Counted from the first letter of the stretch, positions 24,539 to 36,232 are shown. The stretch: 64,000 nucleotides of DNA from Aquarana catesbeiana (GCF_042186555.1 NC_133328.1:494224812-494288811); one strand, 5' to 3'. Numbers and translations are program-made. The notes: generated by a model not told the origin, from the sequence alone.

Positions 24539-25056
24539 TTAAAGATTTACTAAACCCAGGACCCTGGAAAATATCTGCTCTCCCACAGTACACAGAGCAT
24601 GCAAATGCAATTATTTTAGTAAATATAAACTGCTAAACACCTTTCTTATCAGCAGTATATAGCAGTCTTGTGATCTATATCAGTGTCCAGTGAAGCACTG
24701 GTTAAAGCTTGTAGGAGGAGTTTTTTGACCGCCCTATGAGACTGCAAGACCCCTGATGCTCTTTCTGGACAGTGCTGATTGGCCCTGTGCTAATCACATG
24801 CATCCTTCCAAGACAAAAAAAAACCTCTCTAGCTATACACACCAAACTGAACATGTGCACCCTGACTGCATAGACTCTGTGTTATCAGGAAATTATTAGT
24901 AGTCAGTGGAAGGTGGGGAGGATCAGAGAAGCCAGGATCAAACAGCTTTTACGCAATGTGCAGGATTAGCCCCTTAGGTTCCACAGTGAGTATAACAAGC
25001 ATTTTTTACTGCATATACAGACTGATTTTACTGTTGTGGGTTTAGTAACACTTTAA
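24539..25056. repeat. TTAA-flanked MITE (TTAAAG-TTTACTAAACCC ends)
   Basis: Left edge TTAAAGATTTACTAAACCC; right edge GGGTTTAGTAACACTTTAA, matching at about 17 of 19 positions when inverted. TTAA at both ends. Shares the TTAAAG start with groups A and B but has its own interior. Confidence 0.85.
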
Positions 25057-25432
25057 GTAATGTAGTAGAGTAGGGAAGCTCAAAGCTAATGTATGCGTTT
25101 TACTATAGGAGAGATTTATTACCAATTTGATGCTACATTGCAATGCATGTTAGTGGGGAAAAAAACCATTTGAGTAAAGTTGAAGAGGGCAAAAATAATA
25201 TGACTTCTTCACAGCTGTGCACATTTGAATAACATTGCATTCACTTATGTGAGCATTTGATGTGAACGCTGTAAATACTGTTTAAACACTGTATGTCACC
25301 CAGATCATCCAACATCATTTTTGCAATCTAAGGGATATTTTTTATTATGTATTAAAAACATGTATACAATATATACATATACCTGTAGATGCAGTGTATA
25401 TATAGCTATATCTATATATCTATATTTATATA

Positions 25433-27044
25433 CAGTGGGGATGGAAAGTATTCAGACCCCCTAAAATGTTTCACTCTTTGTTATATTGCAGCCATTTGCT
25501 AAAATCATTTAACTTCATTTTTTTTCCTCATTAATGTACACACAGCACCCCATATTGACAGAAAAACACAGAATTGTTGACATTTTTGCAGATTTATTAA
25601 AAAAAAAAAAAAAACTGGAATATCACATGGTCCTAAGTATTCAGACCCTTTGCTCAGTATTTAGTAGAAGCACCCTTTTAATCTAATACAGCCATGAGTC
25701 TTTTTGGGAAAGATGCAACAAGTTTTTCACACCTGGATTTGGGGATCCTCTGCCATTCCTCCTTGCAGATCCACTCCAGTTCTGTCAGGTTGGATGGTAA
25801 ACGTTGGTGGACAGTCATTTTTAGGTCTCTCCAGAGATGCTCAATTGGGTTTAAGTCAGGGCTCTGGCTGGGCCATTGAAGAACAGTCACGGAGTTGTTG
25901 TGAAGCCACTCCTTCATTATTTTAGCTGTGTGCTTAGGGTCATTGTCTTGTTGGAAGGTAAACCTTCGGCCCAGTCTGAGGTCCTAAGCACTCTGGAGAA
26001 GGTTTTTGTCCAGGATACCCTGGACTTGGCCGCATTCATCTTAACCTCGATTGCAACCAGTCGTCCTGTCCCTGCAGCTGAAAAACACCCCCACAGCATG
26101 ATGCTGCCACCACCATGCTTCACTGTTGGGACTGTATTGGACAGGTGATGAGCAGTGCCTGGTTTTCTTCACACATACCGCTTCGAATTAAGGCCAAAAA
26201 GTTCTATCTTGTTCTCATCAGACCAGAGAATCTTATTCCTCACCATCTTGGAGTCCTTCAGGTGTTTTTTAGCAAACTCCATTCGACTTTCATGTGTCTT
26301 ACACTGAGGAGAGGCTTCCGTCGGGCCACTCTGCCATAAAGCCTCGACTGGTGGAGGGATGCATTGATGGCTGACTTTGTACAACTTTCTCCCATCTCCC
26401 AATTGCATCTCTGGAGCTCAGCCACAGTGATCTTTGGGTTCTTCTTTACCTCTCTCACCAAGGCTCTTCTCCCCCGATAGCTCAGTTTGGCCGGACAGCC
26501 AGCTCTAGAAAGGGTTCCAAACGTCTTCCATTTAAGGATTATGGAGGCCACTGTGCTCTTAGGAACATTAAGTGCAGCAGAAATTTTTTTTGTAACCTTG
26601 GCCAGATCTGTGCCTTGCCACAATTCTGTCTCTGAGCTCTTCAGGCAGTTCCTTTGACCTCATGATTCTCATTTGCTCTGACATGCACTGTGAACTGTAA
26701 GGTCTTATATAGACAGGTGTGTGGCTTTCCTAATCACGTCCAATCAGTATAATCAAACACAACTGGACTCAAATGAAGATGTAGAACCAAGAAATTGACA
26801 GCACCTGAGTTAAATATATGAGTGTCACAGCAAAGGGTCTGAATACTTAGGACCATGTGATATTTCAGTTTTTCTTTTTTAATAAATCTGCAAAAATGTC
26901 AACAATTCTGTGTTTTTCTATCAATATGGGGTGCTGTGAGTACATTAATGAGGAAAAAATGAACTTAAATGATTTTAGCAAATGGCTGCAATATAACAAA
27001 GAGTGACAAATATAAGGGGGTCTGAATACTTTCTGTCCCCACTG
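25433..27044 (-). mobile_element. Tc1-like transposon, full length (about 1.6 kb), inactive
   Basis: Flanked by TA (25,431-25,432 and 27,045-27,046). Both ends carry CAGTGGGGA(T/C)(G/A)GAAAGTATTCAGACCCC-type termini in inverse orientation, and each terminal region has a second inner repeat (GGTCCTAAGTATTCAGACCC at about 25,631 and its inverse near 26,835). This IR/DR layout with about 200-bp ends is typical of fish and frog Tc1 elements. It sits in a TA-rich stretch of intron 8. Confidence 0.95.
25678..26672 (-). pseudogene. Tc1-like transposase, frameshifted
   Basis: Read on the - strand from about 26,672: RSKELPEELRDRIVARHRSG, then SAALNVPKSTVASIILKWK (first helix-turn-helix), SYRGRRALVREVKKNPKIT (second), then the DDE core with KHGGGSIMLWGCFSAAGTG and SQSPDLNPIEHLWRDLK near the C-terminus. 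The pieces lie in different frames (main blocks 26,258-26,623, 26,169-26,408, 25,917-26,123 and 25,678-25,917), so several indels separate them. No functional product expected. Confidence 0.93.
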
Positions 27045-27918
27045 TAGATATATAGATATATATGTATTTTTATACTTTATCTTTATATTTTTTCGCAAAT
27101 GTTATATTTATTTATTTTTCTTTTTTTCTTCACGGGGGGGGGCCTGAATTTAGTCAGTGGAGACCAAATCCAGACCCTCATGTAGCTGTTCAGCAGCAGA
27201 TCACTTCTAATAGTAATCTATTTTTGGCTGCAACAAGTCAGCAATAGATCACTAAAACAGTGATCTACTGCTGCAAAAAAATGGTTCTGGACAGAGCTGT
27301 AACATCTCTATTCTGTCCTCTGTGCACAGAGGAAGTACCATGATGTCACAACACAGCATTCAACATCCTATGTAGCAGTCTGTAGAAGCATTGGAAGCCC
27401 AGGAGCTAATCTTTTCAGCTGCTGGTCTTAGTACTGGACCCTGCCTGTCACTAACAGCTGGTGGTTCCAGTGCAAGTGCCAGCAGGAAGCATGAAGAGCC
27501 ACTGTCCCAGCACTGTTTGAAAATGGTGGCTGGCACTCAACAGTTAAATACTGTATATGTACAGTTTTTTTGTTTGTTTTTTTACCTGCCAAAGGATTTG
27601 TATTATTGTCCAGCCAGTCTTGATATTTACACAACTCTGCCACACAACATTAGTCTGGGGGAAGGGACCTGATTTTTCTCTGTTGCAGATTTACTTCTGC
27701 TTTCAGGTCCCCTCCCTACCCCCTACCCGTGACTGGACAATGAAAGTAGAAGCAGCAGATGATGCACTCATGTCTCTGTTCTCTTCTCCTGCCATTATAG
27801 CTCCAGTACACCTGATTTGCTCCTTGTGCTTCTTCTCCCGTACTCCCCTCTAAGCTCTGATGTACAGTAGCCAGAAAGGCTGATAAGTCAAATTCAACTA
27901 CTATATTTTTATAATATA

Positions 27919-28218
27919 TGCACATTTTTTACCTACAAAAAGATGTGTATTTATTTGTTATTTATTTTATAAAAGGTGAACTTAGACTTTATAACAGGCT
28001 GATATCAAGAGACATTTAGAAAAATCACCTTAAAAGATATAAAAAATATAAAATACACATTTAATTATGTTTACTTGATGACAGAACTGCATTCATTAGT
28101 ATCTTTTAATTTAATTTACCTAAATGTCTCTTGATATCAGCCTGCTTTAAAGTCTAAGTTCACCTTTTATAAATAAATAATAAATGCACATCTTTTTGTA
28201 GGTAAAAAAAAATGTGCA
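27919..28218. repeat. Foldback element, about 300 bp
   Basis: Left arm about 27,919-28,020 (TGCACATTTTTTACCTAC, AAAAGGTGAACTTAGACTTT, GGCTGATATCAAGAGACATTT) and right arm about 28,118-28,218 are near-perfect inverse copies around a spacer of about 95 bp. No coding content. Confidence 0.85.
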
Positions 28219-29208
28219 TCTATTATTTCTTTACTCTGCAGCCTGTAAAGCATTGCACCCGTGAGCAGCAGATCAGGGGTGCAATGTCAGGATCCTGCAG
28301 ACACTCAGTACAGCTGTCTGCCCCTACCTTGTATGGACAGGCAGTTATTGAATGGCAGGAAAAATAAATGGATTACAAGAGCGCTCACCAACAGCCTCTC
28401 AGTTCATTGAGAAGTACAAGCTGCCGGCCGCAGTGGATGACAGTACTTGTAGTTTATTCGTTAACAGAATGCTGTTTTTAAATTGTGACAGTGGGTGTGG
28501 AGAGATGATCCCTCATCCGCTGTCACAGGGAGAGAGGGATCAAGTGAAGAGGAGGCAGGAGCTGGAACATGTTCCACCCTAAATATGGATGGAACATGTA
28601 ACATGTTCCAAAGGTGAGCTTATCCTTTAGTTCCCTTTACAGTAGCACATAGACTGGGAGTAGGAGGTGGGAAGGTCAGTAATCTAAACTAGTTGGACTG
28701 TGACGCATACACAAGAAACAAGCTGACAGGAGAGTAACATGTTAAAAGGAGGTGACCAAGATTTGCTGTTTATTTGTATTACAGAAAAGTGATATCATTA
28801 ACTTGACTATATTGCCTCACAGAGCTGTGTATATCTCAGGTCTGGCTTAACAAATGCATAAATCATATGGCAGGTAAAACATCTCCCATATATGCATTTC
28901 AGCTCTGTATTAAGCTGTTTGACTAATGATCCAGAGGTTGTTGCTACATACGTATGTAATCAGTCATTAAGGCTTAGTAAGAGAGTAAGCTTACTGTTTT
29001 ATATTCAGATACATCAGTAAGACTGGTATGGCTTATTTGGCAAGAAGCAGTTGGAGGCAGAGAAGTAACACAGGAAGCTGAAATACTGTAACAGGAAATT
29101 GTCTGGCTGTGCTGTGTAGCAGATGTTAATAAATCATACGGCTGGCTGAAGAAAATTACAAATCCATAAACATAGGTGCTAATTAGAGGTTTGCAGGAAG
29201 TTCCTCTA

Positions 29209-29552
29209 TTAGGCCCCTTCCAGATGGGATGGACTCCGCCAAGCGATCTGCCTGGTCAGCGAGGGATCTGTCCCCTGATCCCCGCTGAGCAGGCGTATGA
29301 CAGGTCCCTGTCCACTCCGCTATGCAGAGCAGAAACAGACACAGCCCACTGTTCTCTGTGGGGCAGTTGTATGGAAATGGACTGCCCGTCCCCATCCATG
29401 TGTTTTTAGTGGACCGGATCAAATTGGATGCCGGTGGGTGTCAGGACATGTCAGCTGACAACCGCTGCTCCATAGAGGGCTATGGATGGTCCAGGCGGAT
29501 CTGCCTGAAAAACTGACAGGCAGATCAGTCCATCAGTGTAAAAGGGGCCTAA
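29209..29552. repeat. MITE with TTAGGCCCCTT ends
   Basis: Edges TTAGGCCCCTTCCAGATGG and, inverted, TTAGGCCCCTTTTACACTGATGG; ATCCGATC-type words and GATCTGCCTG occur inside. Belongs to the loose group with the GGC...TTCACAC termini (37,192; 37,985; 57,646). Confidence 0.75.
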
Positions 29553-31002
29553 ATAATGTAGAACACCTGAGTGCAAATTACAGTGGGCAGTAATATCATA
29601 GTAACATATAGCAACCAACCAGGTTGCAGATTACTGTAGTTTAATAAGGACACATACATTGCACTTTAGCACTATTACATACATCTGCTTCCTGCTGCTG
29701 ACTAATAACTAGAAATGATTAGCACACATTGTAAAGTTCTCTTAACCTGTAACTTATCTGTAACTGACTTTTTCATGTATTGGGAATTTGTATCTGTACC
29801 ATATAGCCGCTGGCAATAATCGCATGTAAAGAAATTACATGCTGGTTGTACCCAAGTCAATCGATGGATCAACTTGGGTACAATCAGCCTGCCCATAGAT
29901 GGTTTGAATCTCCGCTGGTCCCTGCTGAGTTGACTGAGATTTGAACCGTACGTGGCTGGCTTAAGAAGGATCATTTAAACACAACTTATTTTTCAATAGT
30001 AGTAACGTTAAAGCAGAATTAATAAAACAATTATGTTAAAAATTTATAATAAAAATCATTATGATAAAAAAAGATTATGGATTCCTTTCAAAAATACTTT
30101 TTATTTTTACACACAGTTGTCAAAAGTACCTTTGAAAGTAATCTCCTGTAATCGCCTGCACAGCAATACTATAGGCCGGGCAGGGAAGTCCAATTCTATT
30201 TCCCAATCAGGCTCCTTTGTACAGTACTGTCTATCTAAAACAAAATAGTGGAAGGAGCAGAGTGAGGATCTTGTGAGTGTGTTCCTGCTATTTTATTGTC
30301 CAATCATAGGCTTGAGTAGGTCCTTCACAAGACTGTATTGCACAACATGCGTTGCAGGCTGTAGAGAGGACACAGTGATTGGAGAACCTGACTTTGCTTT
30401 CTGACATAGGAGCTTGAATCACAGCACTGGCTACAGTGATTTACTAATCACTTGGCAGATAAACTGCTCCCATATATGTAATTTTAACCGTGTATTTAGT
30501 TGTTTGTCTGGAGTTAAAGATGCAAGAACTTGGCACTTAGTATTTTGTTTTGCCTAGACATGCATGATGATTCAACTTTATTTTAAAGTGTTGGCATCTA
30601 TGATGCAGAGCAAGTGCAGATCACAGTCATAATACAGAATTAAAGTAAAATATAAATACATCCTAATAAAAAGTTATCACTCTAATCTAAAACACAAGAA
30701 ACATTTTTGGGCTAATCATCTGATAACCAGAATACAGGATATGCATTTGCATACTTAAACTGGCCACAAATTATAATTTTCGTATTCAATTTCCTTTAGA
30801 TTTACCTTTCATTATCTAGTGAAAGGGCCTGCCTGATTGCATACAAATTGAAAGTGTTTAGGTTTGACCTCCTATTATAAAGTTTTAGTAAATCTAAAAG
30901 AAATTTGTACAAAAACATTGTATAATGTATGGCCATCCTTATCCTGAAGGGTCCTTCAGATTTAAATCATCTTTACAATACAACACATTATCATACTGTA
31001 CG

Positions 31003-31380
31003 AGCCCTTGCACACTGGGGCGGGGGCGGCGTCGGCGGTAAAACGCCGCTATTATTAAAACCGCCCCGCTAGCGGCCGAGAAAGGGTTAAATACCACCGC
31101 AAAGCGCCTCTGCAGAGGCGCTTTGCCGGCGGTATAGCCGCGCCGTCCCATTGATTTCAATGGGCAGGAGCGGTAAAGGAGTGGTATACACACCGCTCCT
31201 TCACCGCTCCGAAGATGCTGCTGGCAGGACTTTTTTTACCGTCCTGCCAGCGCATCGCTCCAGTGTGCAAGCCCTCGGGGCTTGCCCACTGGAATGAAAG
31301 CAGCGGCACTTTCGGGGCGGTTTGCAGGCGCTATTATTAGCGCAATAGCGCCTGCAAACCGCCCCAGTGTGCAAGGGCTC
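31003..31380. repeat. GC-rich MITE with perfect 22-bp terminal inverted repeats
   Basis: The first 22 bases (beginning GAGCCCTTGCACACTGGGG) are repeated exactly, inverted, at the right edge. The interior is rich in GCGGCG and GCGCCT words and contains internal palindromes (for example GCGCCTCTGCAGAGGCGC). It ends 141 bp before MEP1B exon 9. Confidence 0.92.
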
Positions 31381-31521
31381 TTAATGATTAATGTAATTAA
31401 ATATTGGTAGGTAAGGTCTACAATGACATAAACAAGTCTCATGGCTTTCAAAGTATCTGCTACCAGTTTTTTGTAACTCTCTCTATCCTGATCATTGTCT
31501 CAAACTGTTTTCACTCTTTAG

Positions 31522-31674
31522 CTAACTTTCTTACTTTCCTGGACACTTGTGATTTTGAGTACAACAACATCTGTGGAATGATACAAGGTACAGGAGATCA
31601 TGCAGATTGGGAGCATGTCCTTCAAAACCCTACTGGACCCAGTACTGATCACACTAACTTAGGGAACTGCAAAG
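31522..31674 (+). CDS. MEP1B: MEP1B exon 9 (start of MAM domain)
   Basis: Acceptor CTCTTTAG, donor GTAAGC. It encodes SNFLTFLDTCDFEYNNICGM, then IQGTGDHADWEHVLQNP and TDHTNLGNCK. This is the start of the MAM domain (CDFE...NICG...D..DW motif). The Cys in LGNC corresponds to human Cys305, which joins two meprin beta subunits by a disulfide (known for the family), so a disulfide-linked dimer is likely here. Confidence 0.95.
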
Positions 31675-31948
31675 GTAAGCAGCATCTTATCACATAACTT
31701 CATTTATTGCTGTGTTTCATTTTATGGTTGACACCTTATCCATCTAAAATTCCTGTCAAGCATAACATGCTAATTGGACAAATCTCATATGACACAGTAA
31801 ATACCAAAAGGGCAAAGTGTAACTTTTGCAAGCCCTGCACTACACGTGAATGTTGTGTAACTTGACGCACAATGGTATGCTGTAAATTGAGAGGACAACT
31901 ATGTAGACATGATTACACTTGTTTATGACAAAAATGCTCATAAACGCG

Positions 31949-31949
<1 letters not shown>

Positions 31950-31996
<47 letters not shown>
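31950..31996. repeat. (TA)n microsatellite at a Tc1 edge
   Basis: Alternating TA run ending in a short CA run directly at the left terminus of the Tc1 element; the right terminus (34,781-34,809) has a matching TG/TA run. Confidence 0.95.
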
Positions 31997-32004
<8 letters not shown>

Positions 32005-32314
32005 GTATCTCACAAAAGTGAGTACACCCCTCACATTTTTGTAAATATTTTATTATATCTTTTTATGAGACAGCACTGAAGATATGACACTTTGCTACAA
32101 TGTAAAGTAGTGAGTGTATAGCTTGTATAACAATGTAAATTTGCTGTCCCCTCAAAATAACTCAACACACAGCCATTAATGTCTAAACCTATAGAACAAC
32201 AAGGATAAAAATTACACTATGAGGCTACACCTAGTACAAATTTGTCTGAAAAAAGGGGAGCTGAAATTTGTTCAATTCCTCATTTTGACATCACCTTAAA
32301 GACTGAATGGAGAC

Positions 32315-32811
32315 TTAAAGGGGTTGTAAAGGTTTGTGTTTTTTCACCTTAATGCATGCTATGTATTAAGGTGAAAAAACACCTTGCAGTCACCGGCCCC
32401 CCAGCCCCCCCCTTTTACTTACCTGAACCCCTTCATTCAGTCGGCGGGGACACGCTGTCTCTCTCTCCACGGGCTCCCGGCTCTTGATTGGATAGATTGA
32501 TAGCAGCGCAGCCATTGGCTCCCACTGCTGTCAATCAAATCCAATGACGCGGGCGCCGGGGGGCGGGGCCAAGTCCTGCATTCAGCCTCTATGGACGCTG
32601 AATGCTGGACCCAGGAGCGCGCCTGCAAGGTAATCCCCCGGGAGAGTGCTTCTCCCAGGGGGTTTTCTGATGCAGGGAGGAGCCGCGAGAGTAGCCAGGG
32701 GACCCCAGGAGACGAGGTTCGGGGCCACTCTGTGCAAAACGAGCTGCACAGTGAAAGTAAGTATGATATGTTTGTTATTTAAAAAAAAAATTACCCTTAC
32801 AATCACTTTAA
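32315..32811. repeat. TTAA-flanked MITE, group A (TTAAAGGGGTTGTAAAGG)
   Basis: Left edge TTAAAGGGGTTGTAAAGG, right edge CCCTTACAATCACTTTAA, TTAA at both ends. Interior includes TTTTTTCACCTTAATGCATG and its near inverse, and a GC-rich centre with GGCTCC(C)...GCTGTCA(A/G)TCAA, shared with 36,446 and 45,437. Confidence 0.85.
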
Positions 32812-33663
32812 GGTGTGTCCCTCTAAATTAGGGTAGGCATATAAAAAAGAGGGGAGAAGGAAAGGTTTACCAAGTAATTCTTCAAAGAGAAACAGCCGGT
32901 ATTATCAAAAAAATGTACAATTCTTTATTGAAAAATCCACATGAACACTGAGAGCTAGTAAAAATGTATCTATAACAAACCTCCACCACATTCAATAAAA
33001 TTAGACAACGTTGTTTGAAGACACAGATGGCCACCACAAGCAGACATACACTCCTCACAAATGTAATGAACTTCTAATCCTCATAAATTTATGGATCCCA
33101 GTGGGAACATGAATGGATATAGTGTTAGAGCGATTCGCTCAATATCTCATAGATGCAACACCTTAAGTTTTTAACCATTCCACAGCTGGGTTAAATAGGA
33201 GATATTTAAGAGCAGTACAAAGACGTGACCCTGATAAGGCTGATAGAAAAATAATGATGCTTCTATGGCTAAAATAATAATGATATCGGAGTACGGTTTC
33301 CTAATGATGTAAACAGAGCAGGAATAAACACGGAAGGAGTATTCAAGGTTCCCCCAGGTAGCAAGATGTATGGTGATTGACCAGAAAGTTCCTGTTACAG
33401 GTGGGGACAAGCTGCTGGATCTCTAAGAGGCAGGTGAGTGTGTGTACATGTGTACGCTTCCCAGCCGGGAAAAAGGAATCGATGCAGCTCACCACTCTCC
33501 CGATGTCCAGGCAGCCTCCAGGCAATCAGACTGACAATCCACCCTTTTCTAAAAGGATTGGAAACCACAGAGGATAGAATAAAGGCTCTGTCCACTACTC
33601 CTTGTGTACTGTGAGCATCCAGTGCTGTTGGCATGTCCTTTCGAACCTCCCGGGATAAGCGGA

Positions 33664-33739
33664 GGGGGGATGTCAGCTAGTAGGTGATCTGTGCCCTCAT
33701 TGCAGAAGGAACAGATCACCTACTAGCTGACATCCCCCT
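33664..33739. repeat. Perfect 29-bp-arm hairpin
   Basis: AGGGGGATGTCAGCTAGTAG plus nine further bases, an 18-base loop, then the exact inverse. It sits at the right edge of the nested insertion and continues into the 45-bp inverted block, so it is probably a terminal structure of that element. Confidence 0.9.
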
Positions 33740-33859
33740 CTTTGAAGAATTACTTGGGAAACCTTTCCTTCTCTCCTCTATTTTGTATTAATGTCTAAAC
33801 CGCTGGCAACAAAAGTGAGTACACTCCTAAGTGAAAATGTCCAAATTGGGCCCAAAGTA

Positions 33860-34560
33860 TTAATTCCCTTTGAGGATGCCCCAAAGGTACTCAATAGGGT
33901 TTAGGTCTGGAGACATGCTTGGCCAGTCCATCACCTTTACCCTCAGCTTCTTTAGAAAGGCAGTGGTTGTCTTGGAGGTGTGTTTGGGGTCATTATCATG
34001 TTGGAATACTGCCCCACGGCCCAGTCTCCAAAGGGAGAGGATCATGCTCTGCTTCTGTATGTCACAGTACATGTTGGCATTCATGGTTCCTTCAATGAAC
34101 TGTAGCTCCCCAGTGCCGGCAGCACTCATGCACCTGCAGACCATGACACTCCCACCACCATGCTTGAATGTAGGCAAGACACACTTGTCTTTGTACTCCT
34201 CACCTGGTTGCCACCACACATGCTTGACACCATCTGAACCAAATACGTTTATCTTGATCTCATCAGACCACAGGACATGGTTGACCATGGCGAGGCCTGT
34301 TCTGAGTGGAACCTCTCCTGTTAAACCGCTGTATGGTCTTGGCCACCATGCTGCAGCTCAGTTTTAGGGTATTGGCAATCTTCTTATAGCCTATGCCATC
34401 TAGATGTAGAGCAACAATTCTTTTTTTCAGACCCTCAGAGAGTTCTTTGCCATGAGGTGCCAGGTTGAACTTCCAGTGACTGATATGAGAAAGTGAGAGC
34501 ATTAACACCAAATTTAACACACCTGCTCCCCATTCACACCTGAGACCTTGTAACACTAAC
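33860..34560 (-). pseudogene. Tc1-like transposase, internally deleted
   Basis: On the - strand the N-terminal block (HGKELSEGLKKRIVALHLDG, KIANTLKLSCSMVAKTIQRF, RPRHGQP; about 34,285-34,470) is followed directly by the catalytic block (NHVLWSDEIKINVFGSDG, KHGGGSVMVCRCMSAAGTG, VFQHDNDPKHTSKTT, SPDLNPIEYLWG; 33,860-34,288). The second helix-turn-helix between them is missing, and the two lie in different frames. The DDE-region motifs themselves look well kept. Confidence 0.92.
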
Positions 34561-34904
34561 GAGTCACATGACACTGGGGAGGGTAAATGGCTAATTGGGC
34601 CCAATTTGGACATTTTCACTTAGGGGTGTACTCACTTTTGTTGCCAGTGGTTTAGACATTAATGGCTGTGTGTTGAGTTATTTTGAGGGGGCAGCAAATG
34701 TACACTGTTATACAAGCTGTACACTCACTACTTTACATTGTAGCAAAGTGTCATTTCTTCAGTGTTGTCACATGAGATACTGTGTGTGTATATATATATA
34801 TATATATATTTAAGATAATATTTCAAGAGCTTATAAGAAAGATAGTTGAAATGATGCATTGCTTGGATAATAGTCATATCAACAAGAATGGTGGTGGAAG
34901 ACAA

Positions 34905-35110
34905 AGCATAGCTCCTAACTGTCTCTGATTACGAGGGACTATCCCTGATTTGAAACAAAGTCCCTCTTTCCCTCTTTCCCCCTCATTTGCCCCTCATTTT
35001 AGTCTGATCTATATAGTTATATAGTATATAAAAATGCACTATTAATTTTCAAACTGTGTTTCCCAGTGCTAAACCTTTCATCCAAATTCAGCATTGCTGC
35101 ATTAGTAAAT
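34905..35110. repeat. Dispersed repeat, copy 1 (CATAGCTCC(T/C)AA ... GTTTCCCAGTGCTAAACC)
   Basis: Aligns along its length with 61,926-62,085: shared GTCCCTGATTTG, ACAAAGTCCCT, TTTTAGTCTGATCTATATAG, GTTTCCCAGTGCTAAACCTT and ATTGCTGCAT. Non-coding; class unknown. Confidence 0.75.
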
Positions 35111-35337
35111 TCCAAAAACCTGTATAATACAGGAATAGTAGTGGTAAAAAAAAGCACTTGTGGGTGTAACTAATCATTTTGTATAATTTTCCATTAAGGG
35201 AGCGTGGCAGGGGGTGTGTTGGGAGGTATGATTAAAGTGAATAGCCAAAATGTTTCTTCAGCTTTAGATACAGTAGGGAGGGGTTAAAACCCCTGTCAGT
35301 TTACTATCTTTACTATGTCCCTCTTAGACTTTTATTT

Positions 35338-35683
35338 TATTTATTATTTATTACAGGTACTTATATAGTGCCATCATTTTATGCAGTACTTTACATATTT
35401 ATTATACATTCACATCAGTCCCTTCCATCAAACAGCTTACAATCTGAGGTCCCTAACTCACATTCATACATACTCATACTAGGGCCAATTTAGACAGGAG
35501 CCAATTAACCTACCAGCATTTTTTTGGAGTGTGGAAGGAAACCGGAGTACCTGGAGGAAACTCACGCAGGCACAGAGGGAACAAGCAAACTCCAGGCAGG
35601 TTGTGCAGTGGTTGGGGTTCGAACCAATGACCCTAGTGTTGCTAGGCAGAACTTTTGTTACCAGAACAGGTTTCCCTCTTGGA
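35338..35683. repeat. Vertebrate-wide dispersed repeat (GGAGTGTGGAAGGAAACCGG type)
   Basis: Contains TGGAGTGTGGAAGGAAACCG, GAGTACCTGGAGGAAACTCA, CGCAGGCACAGAGGGAACA and AAGCAAACTCCAGGCAGGTT, words of a repeat that is widespread in fish and amphibians (from memory). GGGGTTCGAACC near the end looks like a B-box but no tRNA fold or A-box was found. The left part carries the TATATAGTGCCATCA word also seen at 10,918. Confidence 0.75.
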
Positions 35684-36016
35684 CAATCCACCCTCCTTTG
35701 TTCTTCTGACAGCTGTAAAATTCTGGGTTTCCTGTCTTTCTAAGTGACATTGGTGGTCGCTAAGGCAAATAAAGACAAATAAACTTTACTTACCAGGAAT
35801 TCAGGCATCAATAAACTCTTCACATGGGTCCTAACTCTTTCCTATACAAAAAAAAAAGTTTGTCTGCACAAACACTTTAAGACATCAGGTGACTCATACC
35901 CAATTACTTCTCTTCAATGTCTGTTGTACAATGAATAAACTTTACTGGTCGTCTAAAATGATATATTAAAGTTTTCTAAAAAAAAAAAAAAAATGTTATT
36001 TTGATTCCTCAAACAG

Positions 36017-36232
36017 ATAGTGGTTATTTCATGCACCTCAACACCAGCACACTAAATACAGGAGATACAGCACTATTGGAAAGTCGACTTTTTTACCCAA
36101 AGAGAGGATTTCAGTGCTTGGAATTCTTCTACTTCCACAATGGTGATGTATCTGATAGCCTGAACATCTGGATCAGAGAATACACAGATGCCTATCCAAA
36201 CGGCACACTGACATTTGTCACCACAGTCGACG
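36017..36232 (+). CDS. MEP1B: MEP1B exon 10 (MAM domain, middle)
   Basis: Acceptor CTCAAACAG, donor GTGAGA. It encodes DSGYFMHLNTSTLNTGDTAL, LESRLFYPKRGFQCLEFFYF, then NIWIREYTDAYPNGTLTFVT. The FYPKRGFQCL segment and the (LE)SR..YP.. MAM signature are present; NGT is a potential N-glycosylation site. Phases match both neighbours. Confidence 0.96.

Larger units (their letters stand above)
27047..31002. other. Intron 8, part after the Tc1 element
   Basis: Apart from the foldback at 27,919 and the MITE at 29,209 I recognise no feature in 27,047-27,900, 28,220-29,200 or 29,560-31,000. Short open frames here lack start context, splice sites and similarity. Confidence 0.55.
32190..33786. mobile_element. 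1.6-kb insertion inside the Tc1 element, 15-bp target duplication, class unclear
   Basis: Flanked by the exact duplicate ATTAATGTCTAAACC at 32,175-32,189 and 33,787-33,801. It contains a group A MITE (32,315-32,811). Blocks at about 32,845-32,890 and 33,740-33,785 are inverse copies (AGAAGGAAAGGTTT.CCAAGT, then AATTCTTCAAAGAG), and there is a perfect hairpin at 33,664-33,739. No coding sequence recognised. The duplication length fits target-primed retrotransposition, but no poly(A) or RT is visible. Confidence 0.75.
31997..34788 (-). mobile_element. Tc1-like element split by a nested insertion
   Basis: Left terminus CAGTATCTCACAAAAGTGAG (from 32,003) and right terminus, inverted, CAGTATCTCATG at 34,788, with a matching CA/TA run outside each. 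The element sequence stops at 32,189 and resumes at 33,787 with the same 15 bases repeated. The copy at 16,980 keeps the uninterrupted order (ATTAATGTCTAAACCGCTGG at 17,153). Without the insert the element is about 1.2 kb and has lost part of its transposase. Confidence 0.92.

Noticed and set aside
35600..35640. GGGGTTCGAACC as a tRNA gene B-box
   Set aside because: No acceptor stem, A-box or cloverleaf; it lies inside a dispersed repeat.
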